DNA from: Cytidiella melzeri | Lineage: Eukaryota; Basidiomycota; Agaricomycetes; Polyporales; Irpicaceae | Direction of reading: 5' to 3' | Assembly: GCA_022592445.1 (NCBI GenBank) | Contig: JABYQR010000504.1 | Coordinates: 1 to 25,922 of the forward strand | Length of the DNA stretch: 25,922 nucleotides | In this document: piece after piece, positions 1 through 9,914 of the stretch | Layout: each line of letters opens with the position of its first letter | Numbering within the stretch: the first letter of the stretch is position 1 | Made by a program: the position numbers and the translations under genes | Notes under the pieces: model-generated | Seen by the model: only the letters and a program-made list of their open reading frames with translations | The model's database searches: none | Told to the model about the DNA's origin: nothing

Positions 1-307
1 GGTGCCAACTGTTCATTGTCGCCAATCTTGTTGTCCTGACCTGGTGTTCTTTGAGCTCTTCACACATTGTACTGCCATTGCTGTCCACCTTTGTTGACTG
101 GGTTGTAATTGCTTCCAAATGTATCATTGCAATATCTCGCAATGTCAATTTGCAACATCTCATATTACAAAGATTCATCTAAGACACCTCATTGGCTGCA
201 ACTCATGGCATTGCTTGTGGCCAGTAATTGGGTGTTCCCGGACCATTCTGCCACCCATGACGAAGTTCTGCTGACACTCACATGCTGCACGCCTTGATCA
301 CAACCCC
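1..307. other. No recognised gene
   Basis: Only short unconvincing frames are present. I see no domain, RNA gene or repeat boundary in this stretch. Confidence 0.5.
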
Positions 308-363
308 CACCTCAACCAACACCACCTCAACCAACACCACCTCAACCAACACCACCTCAACCA
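308..363. repeat. 15-bp minisatellite, about 3.7 copies
   Basis: The unit CACCTCAACCAACAC begins at 308, 323, 338 and 353 without change of phase. It lies just upstream of the kinase-like remnant. If translated it would give a Pro/Thr/Gln-rich stretch, but it is not in frame with the kinase reading. Confidence 0.9.
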
Positions 364-379
364 CCCACATTTCTGTGTC

Positions 380-1614
380 ATGAGCAGCCTCTTCTGTTGC
401 AGCATTAAGCCCCTGCCCACCGATGCCCACCTTTGCTGCATAGTCAATGGGTACAAGCTCACCAAACGTATAGGCTCAGGGTCTTTTGGTAAGTGTATGT
501 GTGCTTATTCTGGAGGTGTTGCTAACCGCTTCATAAAGGCGTGTTTTTTGACACTCTGGACCATCAGCTCAACAAAGAGGTTGCCATCAAATTGGAATCA
601 ATATGCAGGAACGGCTGCGCTCAACTAGAACAAGAAGCACAAGTATACACAACAATCAGAAGTGGCACAGGCATTTCAAGTTGAGGATGGGGGCTATAGG
701 GTTCTTATTCTTGAAAAGCTGGGGCTGTCACTGGAGGATGTTTTTTTTTTACCAATACAACCGTCAGATGCCCGCGAGGAAAGTGGGGATATTGGCCAAA
801 ACAAATGGTGAGTCCGTAAGAGCTTGTTATCAGTACCAAGCTTAAATTAATCCGGAGATCTCGCAGCTCGAACGCATCCACAAGTCTGGCTTTGTAAACT
901 GTGACATTAAACCTGACCATTTCATGCTGGGAGTAGGTGCTCAGGAGGGAGTGGTGTATATTGTGGATTTTGGCCTCGTGCAACAATACCGTCTGCAGTC
1001 ACAGGCAAACATGTGCAATGTGAAATAGGCAACAGACATAGCAGAACCACATGGTATAGCTCAATTAATGTTTACCAGAGATGTACATACTCTCTGCGCA
1101 ACAATATGGAGGCTCTTGCATATGTTTTGATTGACTTTGCAAGGGGGTGGTCGCCATGGCAGGAACTATCTGGAGCCATCCCAGAAGAATGTGCGGCAAT
1201 CCTCTCCCTCAAGAAGCATTGGACGGCAGAAGACTTGTGCATGGGTCTCCCACAAGCATTTTTATTATTTCTATTGTATACACGCTCGCTGGAGTTCTCT
1301 CAACAGCTGGACTACAGCTATGCTTGTTTGCCGTTCCGTGCTGCACATGTTGACATGCAGGATCCGGTCAATCCTTACCTCAACTGGGCTGACTTCAAGC
1401 ATCTGATGCTAGATGACCCAGGGGTCTTTGATGTTTGCAACTTGGCTTTCCACACCATGCTCAGGTCACCAATAAAGGCACTGAAGGAATCAAAAAAGCA
1501 CAAGGATGTACATCACACAAGGCAAAGAGCTTCAAAAGCAATGACTTCTACGAGAGTGTGCGTATTTCCTGCAGCATTTCTCATGTCACATGCTGAGCAC
1601 CAATATCAGGATTA
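380..1614 (+). pseudogene. Casein kinase 1-like protein kinase, degenerate
   Basis: Kinase motifs lie in CK1 order but in several frames. A glycine-rich loop GSGSFG is near 475-490, followed by a likely intron starting GTAAGT. The VAIKLES lysine motif is near 575-600 and EKLGLSLEDVF near 712-745. The catalytic loop near 898-921 reads NCDIKPDH where active CK1 kinases have HRDIKPDN, and VDFGL follows near 960-975. The frame then shifts, and 1013-1614 continues with a lobe-like stretch (NNMEALAYVL, FARGWSPW) and an unrecognised C-terminal tail. Frame changes near 680 and 1020 and the loss of the HRD histidine and arginine mean no active kinase is made. The CK1 family assignment is from motif recall; the tail could belong to a fungal-specific CK1-like family. 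Confidence 0.6.
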
Positions 1615-1877
1615 AAAAGCTTCGCTCCCATTGTAATACAGCACATGGTACAAAGGTTCTCGAGATGTCAACGTAGTCGTCAATCCCACTTAGTCAGGTG
1701 CGTTTCCATGCATCTTGCTTCCGAGCTCACAAGGTACTTAACATCACGCAGCACACTTGCTAATCCATGCTTCCTCAACCTCGCTGCATCCTCCCATTTC
1801 TATCCTTGCTCCTGCTTCTCAGCACTGGAGTTGTTGTCTACTGATGCTTTGCCTCACCATCATGCCGTCATTGCCTG
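1615..1877. other. No recognised gene; flank of LTR
   Basis: Pyrimidine-rich sequence without a supported frame. It lacks the purine tract that would precede a 3' LTR, which is one reason the LTR that follows is read as a 5' LTR. Confidence 0.5.
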
Positions 1878-2559
1878 TGTTACAAACAGTCTTCACACCC
1901 TATTATTTTTCTTCACTCCTTCAATTATCTTGATAACTAGTTATCTTCTTTACACTTGCCTTGACGATACAACTTGTCCTTCCTCCATCATTCCCTGATC
2001 CACATTGCCTCTGTTCAACACGGACTATTACATCATTGGTTGTCTCCTTGTGTCCATTCAGACCTTGGACCTAACTCCAATTAGTTACCATTGCCTTGGT
2101 TCTACCCCCGACCTTTCCATACCTCCGTTACCATTCCATTGGGTCCAACCCCGTCTATCCCCTGTTTTGTGTTCAACCCCTTCTCTATTGATTTTTGCCT
2201 CATGCCTCACCTTTCTATTGTCCCTTGTTTCCGCGCCTTGATGGTCTTTTCTCCCATTGGCCTTCCAAAGTAGCTATTGTTCTCTGTGTATTGTTCTTCC
2301 TTTTTATTCCTCCAATTTGCTACCACTACTTTGGACAGGTCCAAAAGTAGTTAGGTCAACATGTATAAATAGCCGCTAGACATAGGGGCTAGAACCTCAG
2401 TCTATCCACTTTGTATCAATATTCCTTCTATCAAACCATCTGTCTGCCACTGTGCTTGACAGCGACCGTGCGGCCTAGACCATCATTTGACCTTGTGTGT
2501 AGCTACACCAAGGGGTTCTGACTTGACAACTTGTCCCTTGACGATAGTCGGTCTTAACA
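1878..2559 (+). repeat. Ty3/gypsy 5' LTR, older copy
   Basis: This 682-bp repeat starts TGTTACAAAC and ends GTCTTAACA, so it has TG...CA ends with a TGTTA/TAACA terminal inverted repeat. It matches the LTR at 18961-19672 along its whole length in inverted orientation. A TATA box TATAAATA lies at 2364-2371. The 5 bp on each side (GCCTG and TTTGG) do not match, so it is not a clean solo LTR. What follows looks like the start of the internal region, so this is probably the 5' LTR of a truncated plus-strand copy. Where the other copy has CG this one often has TG or CA. Confidence 0.88.
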
Positions 2560-2680
2560 TTTGGATAGACTCTTCTGGGTCTACCCCGCGCACCAAGAAG
2601 ATCAACTCAATTGGCAACAACTGCAGTCTTGCTGCAATCCCTTATCATCCTCGCTAGCATTACCCTGGATGGGAAGCAGC
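2560..2680 (+). mobile_element. Stub of gypsy internal sequence after the 5' LTR
   Basis: Sequence directly after the LTR should hold the primer-binding site and leader of the retroelement. It begins TTTGGATAGACTC; I could not match this to a particular tRNA. The right boundary is a guess, because the corresponding internal start of the other copy is not in the window. Confidence 0.4.
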
Positions 2681-3545
2681 AACTAGACACGAGGTAGACA
2701 CAGGGCGTACAGGGTAGCAACACAGTGGTGGGTTTTGTGGGCACAAGGGACAATGCGATGTATCAGTGTGTGAATTAGATAGACAGAAATGGCTAATCCA
2801 AGCTGAGTTTTGTGATCTGGAAGCAGAGGACATGAACACAGCTCAAAACGCAGTGAGGCTACGCAGGGAACACAACAACTTAGGAACACGAGGAGACTGT
2901 CTCGACACAAGCGCAAAGTGAAGTGAAAACTCTGGGAGTTGTATTTTGGGGAAGAAAGTACATGTGATGCTACCTCAATACCAAAGGTGGACCTTCTAAC
3001 CCTTTTCTTCTTTGTCTCAAGTCCAAATGCAAATGTGAAACACCAATGTGGCAGGTTACTCCCACAAACAGAGGCAAAGCAATCAGTGAATCAACAAAGA
3101 GTGGGACACAGCATGCACCAGGTGACCAATCTGAGCCTACTAAGTTGAGGGAAGCACCAGTCTTGTGATCAGGCAATGTGACACTGACCAGGGGACACAC
3201 GGTGTGGTGTGATAGAGGCCTTGGTGAAACACAATGTGATGATCAATCTTCTGCCAGTGTTAGTCCAACTTGTGCCCAAAATACTTGGTAGCATGTCCGG
3301 TTCATTGAGTCTGCCAGTCTGGATGCCAGCACAAATGACATGTGAAAGACAAGGGCTTGCACCACCTTGCACCCTCTGGGATTGCAGGCAGGCTGTCACG
3401 GCATGGTATGTCCTTGGATCCTTGGCAAACACCTCGTGTCAAGGTAGAACACTGTCTCTGTGTTGCTTTCCAATGCCCATGCTGATGCACATGAATGAAT
3501 GGAGTTTGCTGTGTTTCCGCGCTTAGCCATGTTTGGCATATCAAT
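2681..3545. other. No recognised gene
   Basis: Several overlapping short frames on both strands, none with recognisable motifs. It may include the decayed 5' part of the pogo-type transposase that becomes recognisable at 3546, but I cannot show that. Confidence 0.4.
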
Positions 3546-3960
3546 GTGGTTGGTTGCTATGACCTCAACATGACCCTCTACAAGATCTACAACATCAATC
3601 AGTCAGAAGCAATGAGACTTGCAGAGGCCGCATGGAAAGAAGCAGACACAACAGCAATTTGTCACTGCTGGCACAAAGCTGGTATGGTGTAAATTGCCCC
3701 ATGCAGCTCTCTCTGGTCCCATTGGGTCTCTCCTCAGCAGCCTTGAATTCACCAGTGATGCAATCACATCCACGGAGAAAACTATTGTAGATGCCCTGGA
3801 CAACCTCACTGCGAGAGGTGTCCCTGGAGAGACACTTGGATATATAATGAGAATTGTCACAATCTGTAAGAGGAGGGTATTGAGGCTGTCAGTGAGAGCA
3901 GAGAGGAGGAAATCTACGCGGCTGCGCCATTGAGTCTCAAATGGCCAGGAAGACGTGATC
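3546..3960 (+). pseudogene. pogo/Tigger-type DDE transposase, C-terminal remnant
   Basis: A stretch of about 45 residues (YDLNMTLYKIYNINQ, then MRLAEAAWKEADTT and CHCWHKAGM) has the form of the C-terminal end of fungal CENP-B/pogo-type transposases, where IYDINQ...AMRLA...W..VDTTTIRNCWRKAGI is usual. It stops at 3690. After a frame change, 3748-3840 reads SLLSSLEFTSDAITSTEKT followed by DALDNLTARGV, matching the expected downstream acidic segment. The catalytic DDE core is not recognisable upstream, so this is a fragment with at least one frameshift. Family assignment is from recalled motifs. Confidence 0.55.
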
Positions 3961-4542
3961 ATCAATGGGGGTGATGATGATGTTGACAATGACACAGCTT
4001 TTTGACAACAGATACGTCAAAAAGGCAGGGTTGTGTGTGCTGCTAAGACCTAATGTTGCTGTCAGATCTCTGATTACATAAGACACAAGCATCGAGCAAG
4101 TGAGCCCAAGGTGCAAAGGAAGAGAGCAAAATCTGTACCTAAGACACAAGCATCAAGCAAGTGAGCTAAGTACAGAGTCAGCATATGTACACACTGCAAG
4201 TGCAAGGGAAATGGAGCTTACCCCAAGGTGCAAAGGAAGAGAGCACAATGGGGGGAAAGAGAGGAATGAGTGATCTCTTATAGTACAACAAGAAATGGCT
4301 TGATAAGGAAATGATAATAGAAAAGGGCTGTGCCCGTGGGAATGAGGCTACACTAACATGTAATTCATAGATGATGAGGACAATAAAACAAACAAGGGAA
4401 CCTTGTCTGTGAGCAAGAGCTGGAATTATCAATACTTTTCATCCTGGGCCAGGTCCCACTTACAACAATGTCCTCCAAGCTGCAGCCCTCATTGAGAGCT
4501 ATTTACATGGCACTAATGACCCAGATGGATGCAAGATTGAAT
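3961..4542. repeat. Short interleaved direct repeats; no gene
   Basis: AAGACACAAGCATC followed by AGCAAGTGAGC occurs at about 4080-4106 and again at about 4140-4166. CCCAAGGTGCAAAGGAAGAG occurs at about 4107 and again at about 4222. This is a decayed local duplication. No protein-coding frame is supported. Confidence 0.6.
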
Positions 4543-4686
4543 TGACATGGAGACAGGGCTCAATGTGACAAACAGGGACACAATGTGGATGACAACAAAG
4601 AGGTGGTGGCAGGCATGAAGCACAATGTGTTCACCAGCTATTAAAATTGTTCAGAAATCTAGCCCAGTAAAGACCAAGTTAGTATT
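4543..4686 (+). repeat. Interspersed repeat, segment A, decayed copy
   Basis: Aligns to the reverse complement of 16776-16925. Shared blocks include GTGACAAACAGGGACAC, GAGGTGGTGGCAGGC, TTCACCAGCTAT and TCTAGCCCAGTAAAGACCAA. No CG dinucleotide occurs in 4441-4690, whereas the other copy has CG at many of the same positions. In the other copy this segment runs straight into segment B; here the two are separated by 4687-7305. Confidence 0.75.
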
Positions 4687-4689
4687 ACA

Positions 4690-5010
4690 ATTCCTGAAGA
4701 ATGAAGAAGAATTGTTCCAGTGTGCTCCAGCACATTGATGCCTTTTCAGATGTGACCTTTTTGTCCCCCAAAGTGTGGGAATTTGATGGCAGAATACAGA
4801 CAATAACAGTGTCAATAACAAAACAATGAATCCAGCTGATGGCATCACACTGGCCTTGTTATCAGCCCTTTATAACTTTGTATCAGATCACTTTTGCAAT
4901 CAAAATGCAGTTTTAGATTTTTACAGACTGCATATGGGTACAAATTTGTACATATAATACACCATTGGATAGCCCTATCTTGTGGCAACATCCTGGCACA
5001 AACATCCTGT
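4690..5010 (+). repeat. Interspersed repeat C, copy 1
   Basis: Starts ATTCCTGAAGAATGAAGAAG and matches 22971-23285 in the same orientation: about 110 bp are nearly identical, then similarity is looser. Shared blocks include TCAGATGTGACCTTTTTGTC and TGTGGGAATTTGATGG. It has no coding potential I can see. It is probably the terminal region of a transposon family. Confidence 0.7.
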
Positions 5011-5292
5011 CAATTGAAGTGGGATTGAGCACATTATGGCCAGTCTACTGAAAATGGTCTTCCAGACTCAGATTCAAACTCCACTCCTGCTGGTCAATGA
5101 TGTCGAATTCTGATCAGGTACATGTGCAGCAATCTACAGGCATTGCTTGCTCTTTGAACAAGGAATACAATTGGAAGACATGCCACACATAGTATTGCCT
5201 CTGAGCAAGAATTACCAGTACTTTGAAAGCAAACTACAAATTCACAACCCCTACATTCTTGGACAATGTGAAATTTTGGCTGCATTAGTAGT
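5011..5292. other. No recognised gene
   Basis: AT-rich interval between repeat C and the tandem array. No domain is seen in any frame. Confidence 0.4.
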
Positions 5293-6525
5293 GAGCACTG
5301 CCTTTGATTCTTCCATACAGTTTCACAACCACAAGTTGCTCTATAACCATGAGTTACAATCAGAACACAGCCTGTGGCAGTTCCAATGGGGGTGAGGCAG
5401 TTCAGACATCAACAGGACATGGTTGCATCAGCAGCAAGCACTGCATTGGATTGTTGCACAGATGTTTGCAACCATTAGTTGCTCTCTAAGGAGGAGTTCC
5501 AATCTAAACACAGCCTGTGGAAGTTCTAGTGGGGATGATACAGTTTAGACATCAACTGTACATGGTTGCATTAGCATAGAGCACTGCCTTTAATTCTTCC
5601 ATACAGTTTCACAACCACAAGTTGCTCTACAAGCAGGAGTTACAATCAGAACACAGTCTGTGGCAGTTCCAATAGGAGTGAGGCAGTTCAGACATCAACA
5701 GGACGTGGTTGCATCAGCATAGAGCACTGCCTTTGATTCTTCCATACAGTTTCACAACCACCAGTTACAATCAGAACACAACCTGTGGCAGTTTTAGTGG
5801 GGCTGATACAGTTGAGACATCAATAGGACGTGGTTGCATCAGCATAGAGCACTGCCTTTGATTCTTCCATACAGTTTCACATCCACCAGTTTCTCCACAA
5901 GTAGGAGGTACAATCAGAACACAGCCTTTGGCAGCTCTAATAGGGGTGAGGTAGCACAGATATCAGCCGGACGTGGTTTTATCAGCAGCCAGCGCTGCAT
6001 TCAATTGGTCCACTAAGTTTCACAACCACTACTTTCTAAGCAATAGTTACAACTGTGGCAGTTTGAATGGGAGTGAGGCAGTTCAGACATCAACAGTGCA
6101 TGGTTGTGTTGGCAGCAAGCACTGCATTCAATTGGTCACAAGGTTTCACAAACACTTCTCCCTAAGCAGGAGTTACAATCAGAACACAGTCTGTGGCAGT
6201 TCCAATAGGGGTGATGCAGCTCAGACCGTGGTTGCATCAGCAGCAACCACTGCATCAGATTGTTCTACAAAGTCTCACAACCATTAGTTGCTCTCTAAGG
6301 AGGAGTTACAATCACAACACAGCCTGTGGCAGTTCTAGTGGGGCTGATGCAGTTCAGACATCAACAGGACGTGGTTGCATCAGCATAGAGCACTGCCTTT
6401 GATTCTTCCACACAGTTTCACAACCACTAGTTGCTCTATAGAAAGGAGTTACAATCAGAACCCAGCCTGTGGCAGCTACAATGGGGGTGAGGCAGTGAAG
6501 ACATCAACAGGACACATGTAACATG
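5293..6525. repeat. Tandem array, about 9 units of ~125-143 bp
   Basis: A degenerate unit contains GAGTTACAATCAGAACACAG, CCTGTGGCAGTTC, GGCAGTTCAGACATCAACAG and GTTTCACAACCAC. Units begin near 5351, 5494, 5637, 5764, 5905, 6046, 6170, 6303 and 6446. A partial unit precedes the first and the last is truncated. Two unit classes alternate irregularly: one has GCAGCAAGCACTGCATT, the other GCATAGAGCACTGCCTTTG. Short frames across the array are interrupted and differ between units, so it is not evidently coding. Confidence 0.9.
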
Positions 6526-7305
6526 TTTCAGCAATTGATCCAATGAGACACCCTCAAGCCCTTCATTCTTGAAGCAAGTAATTTTCCAGAATCAGCAGTG
6601 AACACTGCACAAGATTAATGACAAGATAGATGGAGCTCCTTGCTACCATTGGTGACTACCTTCATCAATGTATGGCTCCTGTTCCCGCAACCAAATGTAT
6701 CAATTGTAGTACAGTCACTTTATCCCAGATCAAGTTGCCCATCAAAGGTGTCACCAATAGCAAATGCCTGTAATACAGTCAATATTGATGACCAGATGGC
6801 TTGGCAAGGTCCTTACCAGGCACAGAATTGTTTACTGAGGTTCTTTGTGATAACAAAGTCACAGGTGCAATTAACTATTTCATGCTATATGATTTATTCA
6901 ATTTGCTATCAATAACAAAATCACTTGTAGCTCTGCTCCTGCAGTTTACCAAATTGTATCTAGACTATTCAACATAGTTCAACACCCTTAAGAAGAAGAC
7001 GCATGTCAAACAATCTTCATCTCCATGCTCTACTCCACAAACTTGTCAATTCTGTACTCACACCCATTGTTGCACTTCAAACAATACAGCATAGTCCCTG
7101 TTTTTTCATGAATGATTGTGTGCTCCAGTGAGGACAAACCACCAACTTACTTTACATTACTCATTGGAAAAGCTATTCCCAACAAAATTACTTGTTCAGG
7201 CTTCTACCAGCACCAAGTTTACTTACAAATCTTGCTCAAAAAGTAATATCTCATTCAATCCTCAGGAATTGTACTTGCTGCTTGCCGGCCTTGCTAACGC
7301 TAGTT
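6526..7305. other. No recognised gene; right part of nested insertion
   Basis: AT-rich with only short frames. The longest (6640-6915 plus) shows no motif. The open frame at 7116-7472 runs into segment B of the repeat and is not supported as a gene. Confidence 0.4.
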
Positions 7306-7923
7306 TGTACTACCAGCTATATAGTACAGGAGGGTGTAGCTTACCTAGCCCAGTAAAGACCAAGAGGTCGAGATGGGGGGCTAGGAGTGTACATGCAGCA
7401 GTATATATAGACGTCAGGGACCTGCGCACAGACCATGTTAAGGGCAGGCTTTGCAAGAAGTTGTGTGACTGAAGAACAATAGAACTACCTAAAGGAGAAC
7501 AATAGCTATTGTCTGGACTCTGCCAAGACTTCTACTTGTGAGAGAATCTATCTAAAAGGAGACCAACTATTGTATTCCATTCCCACACCTGTGAGAACAT
7601 TCTTCCATAAAGAGAACAATAGGGAAAGAACAAAAGGAGAGTCCATGTGGACGGTATCTACGACGTCAAACCCTAGCTATGGGCTGAGCTATGTGGTTAT
7701 AGCCATGTGGTCTTACATAAGCTGAGTCACGTACCTGTGTGACGTAGCAGCTAGTAACGTGACCATGTAGAGTGTCTAAGCCACATGATATGGGCGCTTA
7801 ATAGACGTGCAGGGGGCTTGTGCAGAGAGGGTTGCAGGCTAGGTTGCAACCGGGTTTCAAGCTAGATTTCAAGCTATAAACTAGAGGTAAAATGCGAAAA
7901 ATAAGGGCTAGTCGGGCCATCCA
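7306..7923 (+). repeat. Interspersed repeat, segment B, decayed copy
   Basis: About 620 bp aligning in inverted orientation with 16168-16775. It has a TATA-like TATATATAG at 7402-7410 and several AACAATAG motifs, including the palindromic AACAATAGCTATTGT. The promoter-like part and lack of coding potential resemble an LTR, but I see no convincing TG...CA ends or target duplication, so I leave it unclassified. The shared part ends GGGCTAG followed by TCGGGCCATCCA. Confidence 0.75.
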
Positions 7924-8176
7924 CAACATGAATCTTTGTTAGCTAGTTTCTGCTGTCAACTTTGCTTGGACAGGTTTTGCTCAACAGTTCCCACTTTGAT
8001 TACATTTTACTTCACTCAATAGTGTACAGTTGCTCATAGCACATCTAGGAACACTTTTTATATTAGCTACTGAGCCGTGTCTAGTCTCTAGATGGTGTAC
8101 TTGGACGAATGATGTGTGATTATAGTGGCAACTTCCTTGTCACCCATACCTTTCCGCATCCATGGAGGGGTACAAA
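7924..8176. other. No gene seen; downstream of the secreted-protein gene
   Basis: Contains the 3' flank of the minus-strand gene ending at 8177. No other feature recognised. Confidence 0.4.
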
Positions 8177-8792
8177 TTAGGAAGAAGTCAGTTGTTGCTT
8201 TTTTTTGGTCAAACTTGATCGCAATTTAAAGATGCGGTCCTTCAACTTCATGAGTTGCGGATCTTGAGTATGCAGGAGCAGTTTTCCAAGCACATTCTCA
8301 GCTTCCTTTTGCACATTTATGAGAAACTCCCCCCAGGACTCTGGGGACAGTGGAGAGTTTGTCATTGGACCATCCTTGGGCAATAGCTTTTCCAAAGATT
8401 CCAGATCCTCAATCCGATGTTCCAAGTCCGAGACAGTGGTATCCGGGCCAAGTGGTGCCCATGGGTCCAAATGCAGATTGTCAGGAGTCTGACTCAGCCA
8501 CATATTGCCTGTGCGGCGACGCCTGCAGAGAGCAGATTGAACATTGCATGCAACATCATGATTGACTTTCAAAGTGGACTCACAATGTTTGGCCACTGTC
8601 CATGCTCAGCACATGGTGGGACATGGCAAGCTGCATTGCAGTCAGGTTATTGTCACCATTGTTTGTAGAAGCACTCGTGGTATACATGTGTGATGGCATG
8701 TTTGAAGACACCGTGGGAGGAGCAATGGGTCCAGACATAGCGGGACCAATGCCAACAAGCAACACGAGAGTGACAGAGATGTAGGAGTGCAT
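8177..8792 (-). CDS. Small predicted secreted protein, two exons
   Basis: Exon 1 is 8792-8584 and exon 2 is 8522-8177, around a 61-bp intron (8583-8523) with GTGAGT donor and CTGCAG acceptor. Splicing keeps one frame and gives 184 residues. The start is the ATG at 8792; there is no other in-frame ATG upstream. Residues 1-21 look like a signal peptide (MHSYISVTLVLLVGIG, then PAMSG). After it comes a Ser/Thr/Asn-rich part, a tribasic LRRRTG at the exon junction that could be a Kex2-type site, and a C-terminal half with two helix-forming charged stretches ending in a lysine-rich tail. The predicted mature protein has no cysteine. A TATA-like box lies about 100 bp upstream. I do not recognise the family; a small secreted protein or effector-like role is only inferred. 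Confidence 0.65.
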
Positions 8793-8887
8793 GAGGATGA
8801 ATGAGGAAGGAGTTGTTGGTTCAGGCACAGGCCTAGGTATGGATGTTGCACAACAAAAGGGATTGGGAAAAAAGGCAAGATGAGCTA

Positions 8888-8897
8888 CATATATAAT
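8888..8897 (-). promoter_or_regulatory. TATA box of the secreted-protein gene
   Basis: Reads ATTATATATG on the minus strand, about 95-105 bp before the ATG at 8792. The spacing suits a core promoter with a short 5' leader. Confidence 0.5.
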
Positions 8898-9499
8898 GTG
8901 TCAGAAGGAGCTTGCATAATGGGTTATCATACGCACCAGGCAAACAGTGCTAGCTTGCAATCGAAGGGGGACTCTCAGAACTGGGGAGGCAGAAGTGCGC
9001 CCGCAGCGATATTTATGTGGTGAGACTTGAAACACACCTGAACCTCCTATCATACGCCAACCGCAACGAGACTGATTGTAACTAGTTCTGTGCTATATAT
9101 CAGAAACTCGAGATTGATTGGAGGCAAACATGTTTCAATCGGCATACAATCCAAATTACAGCTCAAAATCCAAAAAGTGGGGACGTGAAGCAAAACTGAT
9201 ACAGAATAGCTACATATTTGAAGAATATCCCTACATTGCTGCATTGATAGACGTTTTAACGTTCGGTCAAATTATCCATGTTCTGTCGAACGTTCACTTC
9301 GCGATTGCCCCTGTGTCTCATATTAGCGCTCAGTTACGACGCGACGACACAAAACGACACGTTTAGGTATCGCGACTCGGACTTGTTGCACAGTTGTATC
9401 AGGCTGTCTTGATTCTGAACTTTTGACTCTCCCACTCCCACCTCTGTCCGCGTTCTCTTGGACACATAATCACAACGCACTGAATACTCGCAAAGATTA
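8898..9499. other. Intergenic; possible plus-strand 5' leader at its right end
   Basis: No gene recognised. The pyrimidine-rich run near 9418-9455 resembles a fungal promoter or 5' leader ahead of the small ORF at 9500. CpG becomes common again from about 9000. Confidence 0.35.
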
Positions 9500-9652
9500 A
9501 TGGCGGATCCACCGCAGAGGGTGATCATGAATGTAGGGCATTATCTCGATTCCCCACATGGTACCTTGGTTGACAAGCCGCAGGTGCCATTCCCTTTGAC
9601 CACAAGCTGTGGAATCTCAGAACGAAATCCTTCGGATATCTCGGTCGAATAA
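9500..9652 (+). CDS. Possible short gene or first exon, 50 residues
   Basis: Starts ATGGCGGATCC and encodes MADPPQRVIMNVGHYLDSPH plus 30 more residues before TAA. It follows a pyrimidine-rich leader, which is why I list it. GT and AG dinucleotides inside would also allow splicing to later exons. The helicase element inserted at 9915 may have cut a gene that began here. No family recognised, and chance cannot be excluded. Confidence 0.25.
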   Translation: MADPPQRVIMNVGHYLDSPHGTLVDKPQVPFPLTTSCGISERNPSDISVE

Positions 9653-9905
9653 ATCACAAAAGAACAAGCAGGATGATATGTTAGGCAATATTCCCAATGT
9701 TTCTTCCCCCCAATGCAGATGCTCAGATAAAAGTCTCATTGTTTGCATGATTTGTTTGAAACGTGCGTGGGCACCAGGGGCGAAGGCGATGATGACTGCC
9801 GCTACCTCCGTGGAATCGGTTAATATAAAGAACAGCGTTTGAGCGGTCAGTAATGTCACTCCGGTCCCCAAAAACTACATCGTTAATAACGATAACCTCC
9901 TAGCA
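9653..9905. other. No supported gene; left flank of the TIR element
   Basis: Frames are open on both strands (minus 9871-9617 is hydrophobic at its start), but neither has an ATG start or a recognisable motif. Confidence 0.35.
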
Positions 9906-9914
9906 GTAAATCAG
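9906..9914 (+). repeat. Target-site duplication, left
   Basis: GTAAATCAG, repeated exactly at 11794-11802. An A precedes both copies, so the duplication could be read as 9 or 10 bp. Confidence 0.8.

Larger units (their letters stand above)
4687..7305. mobile_element. Nested insertion splitting the interspersed repeat
   Basis: Segments A and B are contiguous in the copy near 16.2-17.0 kb but lie 2.6 kb apart here, so this interval was probably inserted. Its left end (4690-5010) is a repeat also found at 22971-23285. The flanks TTAGTATT and GCTAGTTT are similar but not identical, so a target duplication of about 8 bp is possible but unproven. Inside are the tandem array at 5293-6525 and no recognisable transposase. 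The right end reads GCTAACGCTAG. Confidence 0.5.

Noticed and set aside
1878..2559. Solo LTR
   Set aside because: Flanking 5-mers GCCTG and TTTGG do not match, and sequence after the LTR looks like element leader.
5293..6525. Possible CRISPR array
   Set aside because: Units are contiguous, long and degenerate with no unique spacers, and the genome is eukaryotic.
7306..7923. Classification of segment B as an LTR
   Set aside because: It has a TATA box and LTR-like size, but no TG...CA ends with matching target duplication in either copy, and in the right copy it is joined to segment A inside one insertion.
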